Shown: in pieces, positions 55,633 through 63,802 of the stretch | Layout: each line of letters starts with the position of its first letter | Numbering within the stretch: position 1 is the stretch's first letter | NCBI RefSeq assembly: GCF_002744715.1 | Contig: NZ_KZ319376.1 | Location: 34,997 to 98,996, forward strand | Source: Marinobacter profundi | GTDB taxonomy: Bacteria; Pseudomonadota; Gammaproteobacteria; Pseudomonadales; Oleiphilaceae | DNA length: 64,000 nt | Reading direction: 5' to 3' | Made by a program: the position numbers and the translations under genes | Notes under the pieces: model-generated | Databases searched by the model: none | What the model was told of the DNA's origin: nothing | What the model saw: the letters and a program-made list of their open reading frames with translations, nothing else

Positions 55633-56934
55633 TCAGCGACTGCTCACCAACCCCATGCAGTTGGCATAGAACGTGGTGGTCGCCGGCCAGTCGGAGAAAA
55701 TGCCGATCACCCCGACCTCCCGGGCCAGCACGTCGATCACCGTCAACATGTCACCGTCGTTGTTAATGGCATCGCTGACACTCTGGTAGTACCAGCCGCC
55801 ACCGTTGGCCAGCGGGCCACTGCGCTCCATCGACCAGGCGATCAGGTCGAGGCCGGCGGCGCGGGCGTTCAGGGCATAGTCGGAGGGCACGATCTGCTGG
55901 TGACCATCCAGGGTCAGCATCTTCCAGATGGCCGGCGCCAGGATATTTACCCCCTGAGCTTTCAGGCTCTCCATAAAGGCCAGGGAACTGTTCTCCGGGG
56001 TATGGGCGGATTCGTCGAGGAACACCGCCTGACGGCCAAACCGGGGCATCTCGTTCACCCAGAACAGCACGTCCGCCAGGTTAAAGGATTGTGGCCAGAC
56101 ATCCTCCGGCTTCACCCCGGCGTCGATGTAATCCTGGATCATCTGTCGGGCATAGTCCTGTTGACTGTAGTCGCCTTCGTACGGCATCTCTTCAACCGGG
56201 GTTTTCAGCTCCGGTGTGAACTTCACGCCCAGCGTGCGCATCAGCTCGATGCTCTCGCGATGAGTGAGCAGGGTGCCGCGACTGGCGTACAGATCCGTGC
56301 GCCAATCGGCGGTGCCGCCAATGTAGGCTTCCGGCGTGGTGGCCATCGGGTTGAAGGCATCCATCTTGCCCTGCAGCGATTTGAACTCGGCCAGGGTGAT
56401 ATCGCTGGTGCGACACTCCGCCTGCGCCGGCGTACCACTGGCCGGATCCGCCGGGACAAAGGGCTGGGTGCATTTCGCGTTGAGTTCGGGAATGGTGACG
56501 ATGTTGGTGGTGGTGTGCAGATCGTTCTGGGCATGGCGGCAGACCAGCTGCCGGTCCTTGGTGAATGCCACATCGCACTCGACAATACCGGCTCCCATGC
56601 CGGCCGCGGCCACATAGGACTCCAGGGTATGCTCCGGGAACTGGAGCGGAGCACCGCGGTGACCAATGGAGAATTCCGTCGGCTTCAGGTTCTGGGTGCG
56701 GCAGGCCTGCAGCTGCGCCTTCAGTGCCCCCTCATCCATATCGTCGACCAGCCACTGTGGCCGCGGCCCGAGATCCACCTGCCGGGCGCCGTCACCCGCG
56801 CCCTGTTTTACTTCCTGCCACTGGGCAAGTCCCCGGGGCACCCAGTCCGCATCCGCCTTGGCCACCGGTGCGGCGGCCACAATCGATCCCAGCGAACACC
56901 CCAGCACTAACCCGATCCAGCTGCGTAACTTCAT
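55633..56934 (-). CDS. Periplasmic glycerophosphodiester phosphodiesterase
   Basis: The 433-residue protein has a signal peptide (cut near VAKADA) and the GDPD TIM barrel, with catalytic IGHRGAP and EHTLESY, metal ligands in [10 protein letters not shown], and VCRHAQND. It should hydrolyse deacylated phospholipids to glycerol 3-phosphate and an alcohol. It is about 75 residues longer than E. coli GlpQ; the extra lies between the ECD motif and the middle of the barrel. AAGGAG lies 6 nt before the ATG. A phosphatase gene lies downstream on the same strand. Confidence 0.9.
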   Translation of the reverse strand: MKLRSWIGLVLGCSLGSIVAAAPVAKADADWVPRGLAQWQEVKQGAGDGARQVDLGPRPQWLVDDMDEGALKAQLQACRTQNLKPTEFSIGHRGAPLQFPEHTLESYVAAAGMGAGIVECDVAFTKDRQLVCRHAQNDLHTTTNIVTIPELNAKCTQPFVPADPASGTPAQAECRTSDITLAEFKSLQGKMDAFNPMATTPEAYIGGTADWRTDLYASRGTLLTHRESIELMRTLGVKFTPELKTPVEEMPYEGDYSQQDYARQMIQDYIDAGVKPEDVWPQSFNLADVLFWVNEMPRFGRQAVFLDESAHTPENSSLAFMESLKAQGVNILAPAIWKMLTLDGHQQIVPSDYALNARAAGLDLIAWSMERSGPLANGGGWYYQSVSDAINNDGDMLTVIDVLAREVGVIGIFSDWPATTTFYANCMGLVSSR

Positions 56935-57117
56935 AACAAGCTCCTTGTGAAATGAATGATACTGCCGCTGCAGTGTTCACCATCCGGGTTACGCGGTCAT
57001 GACTGTTTTTTGACCACCCTCTCTTTTACCGCGGAACCGGGTCGGACGCAGCCACACCTCCGCCAAACATGGTATTTTGACGGTCTTCCACTGCCAGAAC
57101 CTGAGGACGGAGATACC

Positions 57118-58539
57118 ATGTACATCAATGGTCAATGGCTAACCGACCGCGCCGTATTCCCGGTGACCAACCCGGCCACCGGCGAGACCATCGGCGAAGT
57201 GCCGGACTGTACCGACAGCGACATCGAAGCCGCCATCGCCGGGGCCGAAGCGGCTTTTGCCGAGTGGCGCAAAACCACGGCCTACCACCGTGCCCAACTG
57301 CTGTACCGGGCCTGGGAACTGATGATCCGTCGCAAGCGGGAACTGGCCGAGCTGATGACCCGCGAGCAGGGCAAACCCCTGAAGGCGTCCCTCAATGAGG
57401 TCCAGTATGGCGCCGACTTCCTGCTGTGGTTTGCCGAGGAAGCCAAACGGGTTTACGGCCACAGCATTCCCTCTGCGCGGGACAATCAGCGCTTCATGGT
57501 ACAGAAAGTACCGGTGGGTGTAGTGGGTGCCATCACGCCCTGGAACTACCCGGTCTCGATGATTACCCGCAAGCTGGCACCGGCCCTGGCCGCCGGTTGC
57601 ACGGTAATTCTCAAGCCGGCGGAGAGCACCCCCCTGTGCGCCCGGGCCATGGTGGAGATCTTCGAGGAAGCGGGCTTTCCGCCCGGGGTGGTGAACCTGC
57701 TGACCGTCAGCGACCCGGCACCGGTGGGTGAGGCATTCTGCCGCGACCCCCGGGTCCGCAAACTCACCTTTACCGGCTCCACCGCCGTCGGCCGGCAACT
57801 CAATGCCCTTGCCGCCGCGAACATGAAGCGGGTCTCCATGGAGCTCGGCGGCCATGCGCCGGCGATCGTGTTCCCCGATGCTGACCCCGTCCACGCCGCC
57901 AAGGGGCTGGCGCTGGTCAAGTTTCTAAATACCGGCCAGGCCTGCATCAGCCCGAACCGGATCTTTGTCCATGAAGATCAGCTCGAACCTTTCCTCACGG
58001 AACTGACCAGCCGGGTCAATCGTCTGGTTGTCGGCAATGGCCTGGCCGACGGGACCGGCATCGGCCCACTGATCAATGAACGGGCCATTCAGAAGGTGGA
58101 TAATCAGGTGCAGGATGCCGTCAGCAAAGGTGCCCGGATTGCCAGCGGTGGCAAACGCCTGTCGGAAGGTGAGCTGGCAAACGGCTGCTTTTACGCCCCC
58201 ACCGTGCTGGCCGGCGTCACCGCCGACATGCGGATCTACCGGGAAGAAACCTTCGGTCCGGTCGCCCCGGTGATCAGCTACCGCTCGGAGGACGATGTGC
58301 TGGCGATGGCCAACGACACCGAGTATGGCCTGGCGGCGTATGTATACAGCAACAACCTGGCCACCGCCATGCGTGCCTTTGAGGCGCTCGATTTCGGCAT
58401 CATCGGCATCAATGACATCAACCCGACCAGCGCTGCGGCGCCTTTTGGTGGCATGAAGAACAGTGGCCTCGGGCGGGAAGGTGCTGCCGAGGGGATCGAA
58501 GAGTACCTGGAAACCAAACTCGGCGGCTTTGCAATCTGA
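57118..58539 (+). CDS. NAD-dependent aldehyde dehydrogenase, succinate-semialdehyde type
   Basis: The 473-residue protein has FTGSTAVGRQL, the glutamate in ELGGHAPAIVF and the cysteine in GQACISPNR. It resembles the succinate/glutarate-semialdehyde dehydrogenase group, like the gene at 233-1684, but is clearly a distinct paralogue. GGAG precedes ATG 57118; the upstream open frame from 56956 lacks a ribosome site. An SDR gene follows after 65 bp and may share its transcript. The natural aldehyde is unknown. Confidence 0.88.
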   Translation: MYINGQWLTDRAVFPVTNPATGETIGEVPDCTDSDIEAAIAGAEAAFAEWRKTTAYHRAQLLYRAWELMIRRKRELAELMTREQGKPLKASLNEVQYGADFLLWFAEEAKRVYGHSIPSARDNQRFMVQKVPVGVVGAITPWNYPVSMITRKLAPALAAGCTVILKPAESTPLCARAMVEIFEEAGFPPGVVNLLTVSDPAPVGEAFCRDPRVRKLTFTGSTAVGRQLNALAAANMKRVSMELGGHAPAIVFPDADPVHAAKGLALVKFLNTGQACISPNRIFVHEDQLEPFLTELTSRVNRLVVGNGLADGTGIGPLINERAIQKVDNQVQDAVSKGARIASGGKRLSEGELANGCFYAPTVLAGVTADMRIYREETFGPVAPVISYRSEDDVLAMANDTEYGLAAYVYSNNLATAMRAFEALDFGIIGINDINPTSAAAPFGGMKNSGLGREGAAEGIEEYLETKLGGFAI

Positions 58540-58604
58540 GCCGTATCCACGAGCGATCCAGTCAATCGTGAACGATTCGGGAATGACCCATTCAGGAGTT
58601 AACG

Positions 58605-59351
58605 ATGCGCAAGAACCTGCTGATTACCGGCGCCAGCTCCGGCCTTGGCGAGGGCATGGCCCGCGAGTTCGCCAAACGCGGCTGCAACCTCGCCCTGTGC
58701 GCCCGCCGTACTGACCAGCTCGATGCCCTCAAGGCAGAACTGGAAAACCGCTATCCCCAGATCCGGGTATGCGTCCGCCCGCTGGACGTGTGCGACCATG
58801 AGCAGGTGTTCGAGGTATTCCGCGCCTTTCGCGATGACCTGGGGGGGCTCGACCGGGTCATCGTCAACGCCGGTATTGGCAAAGGCGCCCCGATTGGTAC
58901 GGGTAATTTTGACGCCAACCGCCAGACCGCAGAGACCAACTTTGTGGCGGCCCTGGCCCAGTGCGAAGCCGCCATGGAGATCTTCCGCCAACAAAACAGC
59001 GGCCATCTGGTCGCCATCTCGTCGGTGAGCGCGGTGCGGGGATTTCGGGGCGCCATGTCGGTCTATGCCGCCAGCAAGGCCGGCCTCGCCAACCTGGCGG
59101 AGGGTATCCGCATGGACGTGATGAACACCCCCATCAAGGTGTCCACCCTGTTCCCGGGTTATATCCTCACCGACATCAACCGGGAGGTTCGCAACGCACC
59201 GTTCCGGGTGGACCTGGAAACCGGCTGCCGGGCGTTGGTGGCCGCCATCGAGAAAGAGCCCGCCGAAGCCTTTGTACCGGGCTGGCCCTGGACTCCCCTG
59301 GGTTTCCTGCTCAAGCGACTGCCGGTCGGGATGGTCGCCCGGCTTTCCTGA
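58605..59351 (+). CDS. Short-chain dehydrogenase/reductase
   Basis: The 248-residue protein has the cofactor site TGASSGLGEGMA, VNAGIG, the catalytic serine in AISSVSAVRG and the YAASK tyrosine/lysine pair. ARR after the second strand suggests NADP(H). Substrate is unknown. It may be an operon partner of the preceding aldehyde dehydrogenase. Confidence 0.9.
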   Translation: MRKNLLITGASSGLGEGMAREFAKRGCNLALCARRTDQLDALKAELENRYPQIRVCVRPLDVCDHEQVFEVFRAFRDDLGGLDRVIVNAGIGKGAPIGTGNFDANRQTAETNFVAALAQCEAAMEIFRQQNSGHLVAISSVSAVRGFRGAMSVYAASKAGLANLAEGIRMDVMNTPIKVSTLFPGYILTDINREVRNAPFRVDLETGCRALVAAIEKEPAEAFVPGWPWTPLGFLLKRLPVGMVARLS

Positions 59352-59364
59352 AACAGCCCGGGCA

Positions 59365-59401
59365 CGGGGGCTTTGGGTATGCCAGTACCCCTAAGCCCCC
59401 G
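59365..59401. terminator. Hairpin between convergent SDR and DUF465 genes
   Basis: CGGGGGCTT at 59365 pairs with AAGCCCCCG ending at 59401, and pairing extends inward (GGGTA/TACCC) past one mismatch. No T-tract; it lies between convergent stop codons. Confidence 0.6.
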
Positions 59402-59417
59402 GCCTGGTGCCAGCGTA

Positions 59418-59675
59418 TTAGCTAGCCATCGCCGCCTCGTATTCACGAATCATCGCGTACAGCTGATCCTTGAGGTTCAGCCGCGCTTTCTTGCGTGTCT
59501 CCAGGTACTCGTCAGAGGTGGACTCGACTCCCGTTTCGATGCGATGAATTTCATGATCCAGCTCGTGATACTCATCGAACAGCCGGGCAAAGTGCTCACT
59601 GCCGGTCTTCAGTGCGTGGATCGCCTCGCGGGACTCGGGAATCTCGTGCAACAGATCGTGTTTTTCAAGGGTCAT
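59418..59675 (-). CDS. YdcH-like DUF465 protein
   Basis: The 85-residue protein is a helical hairpin with the DUF465 pattern (HFARLFDEYHELDHEIHR, then LKDQLYAMI). Function is unknown. AGGAG precedes the ATG. It is the last ordinary chromosomal gene before the cassette region. Confidence 0.88.
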   Translation of the reverse strand: MTLEKHDLLHEIPESREAIHALKTGSEHFARLFDEYHELDHEIHRIETGVESTSDEYLETRKKARLNLKDQLYAMIREYEAAMAS

Positions 59676-59715
59676 TGGTTTGCTCCTGATTGGAAATTAG
59701 AACCTTGGAGTCAGT

Positions 59716-60026
59716 CTAGAACACGGCACTGGAGGCGTCTTGATGCCAGTCAAAATCCCGGCGATGTGATTTGCTGGACTGAGGTAAGTCCATAGCAGAT
59801 GTTGACCCCAAATCCTGACTCATCAGCTGCGCTGTTGAAACCCCAAAAACTTTAGCAATAGCTTCCACAGTTGATATTTGGGTGGAGGCAGATTCATCGC
59901 GATTGGATACGATATTGTTCACGGTTTTTTGGCCCACGCCTGATCTTCTAGCGAGTTCGGATTGGCTCCAACCGTTTTTTCTAGGAAAGACCGAATATTC
60001 TCAACAAGAATCTCAAATGTATTCAT
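59716..60026 (-). pseudogene. XRE-family regulator interrupted by a one-base frameshift
   Basis: From ATG 60026, behind AAGGAAG, the frame reads MNTFEILVENIRSFLEK and then leaves the expected sequence at a run of six A (minus strand; 59975-59980). In the next frame a classic helix-turn-helix continues: NGWSQSELARRSGVGQKTV, then NNIVS and VEAIAKVFGVSTAQLM, to the stop at 59716. One extra A would restore a protein of about 103 residues. This is a real frameshift, a sequencing slip in a homopolymer, or a slippage site. An internal GTG at 59937 would lack most of the helix-turn-helix. Confidence 0.75.
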
Positions 60027-60047
60027 TCCGCTTCCTTGGCGTTCTTC

Positions 60048-60116
60048 TAAAAACTTGGCTTTGCCGCGTGCCGGAGCGCCAGCGCACCCACGGCCGACAA
60101 CAGCAATTGGTTAAAG
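60048..60116 (-). other. Degenerate terminal attC site
   Basis: On the minus strand CTTTAAC (60116-60110) starts the site, and inner arms TTGTCGGCCGTG and CACGCGGCAA pair with two unpaired bases. The right core is only GTTTTTA (60054-60048), a poor match. It closes the ccdAB cassette and marks the distal end of the array; the right core has decayed or joins chromosomal DNA. Confidence 0.5.
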
Positions 60117-60118
60117 GC

Positions 60119-60147
60119 TTGCATGCGCATTACCATGCGCATAACAT
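60119..60147 (+). promoter_or_regulatory. ccdAB promoter with paired ATGCGCAT palindromes
   Basis: TTGCAT (60119-60124) and TAACAT (60142-60147) are 17 bp apart. Two copies of the 8-bp palindrome ATGCGCAT (60123-60130, 60135-60142) overlap them at a 12-bp period. This layout fits autoregulation by a CcdA-CcdB complex. Confidence 0.5.
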
Positions 60148-60182
60148 CAAACTGTGCATTAAACATCTACCTGGGGGCCCTC

Positions 60183-60428
60183 ATGGCCGAACTCTATAAT
60201 TCAGCCGCCCCCAAAAAAGCAACAAACCTCTCAATCAATAGCGATCTTCTGCGTAGAACCCGGGAACTGAACATTAACTTGTCTGCCACCCTGGAACGAG
60301 CTCTGAAAGAAGAGCTTTCGAAACACGAAGCCGCACAATGGGTTGAAGAAAATCGCGCTGCGATAAAAAGCTACAACGATTTCGTCGAACAACATGGATG
60401 CTTCGGCGACGAATTCAGAGAGTTCTGA
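60183..60428 (+). CDS. ccdA: CcdA-family antitoxin
   Basis: The 81-residue protein has an N-terminal ribbon-helix-helix-like DNA-binding part (KKATNLSINSDLLRRTREL) and a C-terminal toxin-binding part (WVEENRAAIKSYNDFVEQHG, FGDEFREF) that follows F-plasmid CcdA. It should neutralise CcdB and repress the operon. I use ATG 60183; the frame opens earlier at 60123, but that lies in the promoter palindromes. Its stop overlaps the ccdB start (TGATG). The pair is opposite in direction to the other cassette genes, which is possible because it has its own promoter. Confidence 0.92.
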   Translation: MAELYNSAAPKKATNLSINSDLLRRTRELNINLSATLERALKEELSKHEAAQWVEENRAAIKSYNDFVEQHGCFGDEFREF

Positions 60429-60745
60429 TGGCACAGTTCGATGTGTACCCCAACCCGAGCAAAATCAGCAAGGCTCACTACCCTTACCTTGTGGATATTC
60501 AAAGCAGCCTTCTGAGCGATTTGGCAACTCGCATTGTTATCCCTTTGGGCAACCGTTATGCCTTCGGTGGCGAAGCCATGCAAGGGCTCACTCCGGAAAT
60601 CAGCTTTGCCGATCAGGAGCTGCTGCTGTTAACTCCACAAATTTCCTCCGTGCCTGAAAAACATCTCAAGAGCCCTGTTGGCTCCCTCTCACATTTCAGA
60701 GACCAGATTGTTGGAGCTTTGAAACTGGCTATCACCGGCATTTAA
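60428..60745 (+). CDS. ccdB: CcdB-family DNA gyrase toxin
   Basis: The 105-residue protein follows F-plasmid CcdB along its length (QFDVYPNPS, PYLVDIQSSLL, RIVIPLGN, ASVP-like SSVPEKHL, LSHFRDQIVGAL). CcdB poisons gyrase, and the last three residues of the F protein, Trp-Gly-Ile, are needed for killing. Here the end is Thr-Gly-Ile, so toxicity is uncertain. The stop codon lies within the attC core heptamer. It is translationally coupled to ccdA. Confidence 0.92.
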   Translation: MAQFDVYPNPSKISKAHYPYLVDIQSSLLSDLATRIVIPLGNRYAFGGEAMQGLTPEISFADQELLLLTPQISSVPEKHLKSPVGSLSHFRDQIVGALKLAITGI

Positions 60746-60817
60746 CGCGAAGCTTTGCGGCAATTTTGAAGCCGCGAAGCGGCGGAAAAATTGTCCGGCA
60801 ACAGCGGTTTGTTATGC
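60740..60817 (-). other. attC site between ccdAB and the membrane-protein cassette
   Basis: This 78-bp site runs on the minus strand from GCATAAC (60817-60811) to GTTAAAT (60746-60740). Inner arms CGGACAATTTT and AAAATTGCCG pair with one extra A on the left arm. A GCCGC-TTC-GCGGC stem caps it. Confidence 0.9.
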
Positions 60818-60823
60818 CATAGC

Positions 60824-61420
60824 TTATTTACCAACACCCAGCTCTGCGCGCATCTGAGCAATAATTTTTTCTTTTAACTCTGCGGCATCCCGGCCTTTAC
60901 GCTGCATCTCCTTCGCCACAGGCCCCTCCATATCGGGGTTGGATAGTGTTTCCTGGAGTTCCGCTAGCCACTTTGAACTCATCTTAAGAATTTCGTGATT
61001 GAGTTCCTCGAATTCCTGGGTCAGCTTTAGAAGCTCGGTAGATCCCAGAATTTTCACTACGGTTGTCTCTTCGGTTGCGCGCCTATGAGCATCTTGAATC
61101 TTGTGAGGGAATTCTCCGACAGCAGACTGGAAAGCCACGACAGCTTCCGGCGAATTACCGGCTTGCAGAAGCTTATAGAACTCTTGCTTCAACGTGACCT
61201 GTGAAAATTCTTCATAATCATTGCCAACGGCAACAGCGGCCTCTTCATACTTCTTGAAGTACTGACTGTAAACTTCACGCCTCACCTCAAACACGCGAGC
61301 TGCTTGCTCACGGCGGCCCCTAAGCCAGTGCAGCAACAAGGGCACAATTACGGAGGCCACAAGCACTGATACAGCGGGCACAACTACTGAGGGGGTAAGC
61401 CACTGGACTTCATCAGCCAA
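60824..61420 (-). CDS. Cassette protein: membrane-anchored helical protein of unknown function
   Basis: The 198-residue protein has one membrane helix (about 11-32, VVVPAVSVLVASVIVPLLL) followed by a basic stop (RGRRE) and then about 160 residues that look wholly helical and charged, likely coiled coil. I recognise no family and see no catalytic motif. The stop codon lies 7 bp before its attC core, the normal cassette layout. A role as a membrane-anchored effector or regulator is possible but unproven. Confidence 0.8.
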   Translation of the reverse strand: MADEVQWLTPSVVVPAVSVLVASVIVPLLLHWLRGRREQAARVFEVRREVYSQYFKKYEEAAVAVGNDYEEFSQVTLKQEFYKLLQAGNSPEAVVAFQSAVGEFPHKIQDAHRRATEETTVVKILGSTELLKLTQEFEELNHEILKMSSKWLAELQETLSNPDMEGPVAKEMQRKGRDAAELKEKIIAQMRAELGVGK

Positions 61421-61453
61421 TTTTCAGTCAACTCCTTAGTCTAAGTTGGTCCG

Positions 61454-61525
61454 GCATAACGCCGCGCTCTGCGGCAAATTTGGAGCGCAGCGGAAAATTT
61501 GTCCGACAGCAGCGCTTTGTTAGGC
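61454..61525 (-). other. attC site after the OLD-nuclease cassette
   Basis: This 72-bp site runs on the minus strand from GCCTAAC (61525-61519) to GTTATGC (61460-61454). Arms CGGACAAATTT and AAATTTGCCG pair with one extra A on the left, and AAAGCGCTG/GAGCGCGG lie in the spacer. It is the clearest attC in the window. Confidence 0.93.
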
Positions 61526-63295
61526 TTGAGCATCATACACTCTCCGAATTTTTGTTTTCATTGATTCACTTATCGTGAACCCCTCTGAAGTTATATGATT
61601 CAATGCCACATAAGGCTTGCTGCTTCCCCCATTTGGAAGCCCTAACTCTTCTTCAATATCATTAATCAACACAATTGAAGATCCCGTATTCGCGTTGATT
61701 TCAGATTCAATCTTTTGAGTAGACGTATCCGCCGAGGCAATCGCGTCTGCACTTTTATGCGCTTGATGGTCACGGTCATAAACGGCCACATATGGAATCT
61801 GGAACTTATTCAACAGCTTGATATATAGTGGAATATTATCCTTTGAGCCGCAATCGATGAGGGTGTAATCATATCTAAACGCTCCTAGCTCTCTGGCTAA
61901 AAGAGGAAAAATTGTTTTTTCTGTAGCGCCTTCAAGCAGGACAACCTTGCTAGCAAAAAAAAGCTCACCTCGATCCGGATTTATCCAATACGACAAATTG
62001 AAATCCTTCTTGGAGTCGCCCTCGAACAAATCATCGGTACATTGCTTTACTTTAGTTTCGTCGGAGCCATTTTCTTTCGTTGCAATGTAGATGGATTTGT
62101 ATCTTTCAACATCGATCAATCCGCTTGAATGAGTACATAGAATTACTTGACTGCCAGATTCAGACAAGCCAGCAAATGAGTCGAAAAGTGATCTTTGTGC
62201 TTGGGGGTGCAAATACAATTCAGGCTCTTCAAAGATAAAGAATCTTGAGTTAGAAACTTTTCTTGCGCGATTATTTTCATCAACATCATTCGCGGCGGCG
62301 GCAATTGCTCTTTTTGCTACTACTTGTATAAGTGCAACGGTTAACGCTCGCTGCAAGCCATGACCTTTTCTTTTAATGTCTGTTCTTACGCCATCATCAA
62401 TCCAGACTTGTGTATTCGCTTTAAAAACGCTTTCAATATCAGGAGGGCTTACTTCAACTTCGACCCTAGCTCCCCATGAAATCAGTTCGACAGCTAATTC
62501 TTCTTCAAATTCTGAAAGTTGTTGTGGGCGATCTAGATTGTCATTTCCATCGACATCTTTTTTGTTCAACGTTGCAAAAAGTTTACCGAGATTTTCTTTC
62601 GTTATTTTCCAGTCATCATTGTGCTCTGACATCAAAGCTACAACATCGGCATACATTTTTCCAAAAACACTTGAATCCTTCGATGTGAAGTCATCAGACG
62701 CCTCTTTTACCGCCGGAATAAAATACACTTCACCAAAAATACCCGTAGCTACTGACTTAAGCCCTAGAAAGTTTGTATGTTCTAGCTCGAAACTAAAATT
62801 GATGTCATCTCTGTTTTGAGCAATATAAGCGGCTTGCGCGTCGATGATATTTTGCTTTGTAAGTCTACCAGCGTCAGGGAGAAACGGATGAAAAGGTAGG
62901 CTATTTGCTAACTCTCTCTTCGTATATGCGTTGGCATTCGCCTCTTGCAGCCACTCTTCGGAAGGATTTTCTATGTAGCCTCGATATTCAAAGCTACCTC
63001 CTAGGAAAGCGGTTTTCCTGACTAGAATCTTTCCTTCGGAAGTAAGGTATTTTTTGAATGTTGTTTTGTCCGTATCATCAAGATTCCCGAATTGCAGCTC
63101 CACATATAGTTCTGTAGAGCCACGGTGAAAATCTAGATCATGATGTTTTATCTCTCCGAAGAAAAATAGTATCGAAGACAATAAATTGGATTTGCCGTGG
63201 TTGTTTTGCCCAATAATCACCATTAGATCTTGTGCTTGGAGTTCCTGCGCCTTTAATGATCTCCAATTTTTTATCCTAATTTTCTCAATTTTCAC
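61520..63295 (-). CDS. OLD-family nuclease: SMC/ABC-type ATPase fused to TOPRIM
   Basis: The 591-residue protein has an N-terminal ATPase with Walker A GQNNHGKS (29-36), a reduced signature KGHGLQRAL (about 310-318), Walker B FIFEEPELYLHP (353-364) and H-loop CTHSSG. A TOPRIM nuclease domain follows with E455 (LLEGATEK), D481 (IDCGSKDN) and the D507/D509 pair (YDRDHQ). All expected acidic residues are intact. OLD enzymes degrade DNA and some act in phage defence. No UvrD-type partner is adjacent, so it fits class 1 OLD rather than Gabija. The stop codon overlaps the attC core. AT content is much higher than in chromosomal neighbours. Confidence 0.92.
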   Translation of the reverse strand: MKIEKIRIKNWRSLKAQELQAQDLMVIIGQNNHGKSNLLSSILFFFGEIKHHDLDFHRGSTELYVELQFGNLDDTDKTTFKKYLTSEGKILVRKTAFLGGSFEYRGYIENPSEEWLQEANANAYTKRELANSLPFHPFLPDAGRLTKQNIIDAQAAYIAQNRDDINFSFELEHTNFLGLKSVATGIFGEVYFIPAVKEASDDFTSKDSSVFGKMYADVVALMSEHNDDWKITKENLGKLFATLNKKDVDGNDNLDRPQQLSEFEEELAVELISWGARVEVEVSPPDIESVFKANTQVWIDDGVRTDIKRKGHGLQRALTVALIQVVAKRAIAAAANDVDENNRARKVSNSRFFIFEEPELYLHPQAQRSLFDSFAGLSESGSQVILCTHSSGLIDVERYKSIYIATKENGSDETKVKQCTDDLFEGDSKKDFNLSYWINPDRGELFFASKVVLLEGATEKTIFPLLARELGAFRYDYTLIDCGSKDNIPLYIKLLNKFQIPYVAVYDRDHQAHKSADAIASADTSTQKIESEINANTGSSIVLINDIEEELGLPNGGSSKPYVALNHITSEGFTISESMKTKIRRVYDAQA

Positions 63296-63312
63296 GGTTC
63301 ATCCTTATTTAT

Positions 63313-63405
63313 GCCTAACGCCCGCCTTTGGGGCGGGCTTGTAGCCGCGAAGCGGCGGAAAGGCCGTCCCAGCCCCGCAGGGGCGACAACAGCCGATTGT
63401 TAGGA
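63313..63405 (-). other. attC site after the zinc-ribbon cassette
   Basis: This 93-bp site runs on the minus strand from TCCTAAC (63405-63399) to GTTAGGC (63319-63313). It has several GC-rich stems (CCGCCGCTTCGCGGC, GCCCGCCCCAAAGGCGGGC) and is longer and less regular than the others. Confidence 0.85.
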
Positions 63406-63795
63406 CTTCGACTTTGCTGAGCCATGGCCAAAGTGTTTGGAGAGCGGCTCTTCACAACGGTGAATAATCTCTCCGGTTTTTGGATCCGTCACAATTTCTT
63501 GGTACGTATCGTTGTCACGGTCGATAGTTCTCGTTTTATGAACCATGCTTTGTAATTTATGGCTCCGTTGCCACCCAACGAACGTTTCCCACCGAACTTT
63601 TCTTTTTCCGGGATACTTGGGATCTTTGGACTGAGCACCCCATGAGTCGTAGAGATTAACTCCTTCAAAAATCGACATATTTATATATCTTTCCGTTGAA
63701 CCACAGCTCGGACATGAATAATTTTTGTTAGCTGCTAACGCTTCATCAAGCTGAAAGTGACAGTCTTTGCAGAAAGTTCGGTCTTCATTTCGCAT
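63400..63795 (-). CDS. Cassette protein: zinc-ribbon protein of unknown function
   Basis: The 131-residue protein has an N-terminal four-cysteine zinc ribbon (C9/C12 in FCKDCHF, C28/C31 in SCPSCGS). A basic, aromatic-rich body follows (PGKRKVRWETFVGWQRSH) with a later DPKTGEIIHRCEEP strand pair. I do not recognise a family; nucleic-acid binding is plausible. The stop codon lies in the attC core. Confidence 0.8.
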   Translation of the reverse strand: MRNEDRTFCKDCHFQLDEALAANKNYSCPSCGSTERYINMSIFEGVNLYDSWGAQSKDPKYPGKRKVRWETFVGWQRSHKLQSMVHKTRTIDRDNDTYQEIVTDPKTGEIIHRCEEPLSKHFGHGSAKSKS

Positions 63796-63802
63796 GTATC
63801 TG

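Noticed and set aside
60824..63795. Gabija or another named multi-gene defence system around the OLD nuclease
   Set aside because: No UvrD-like helicase, reverse transcriptase or AriB-like partner is adjacent; the SF1 helicase at 10.6 kb is far away and chromosomal.
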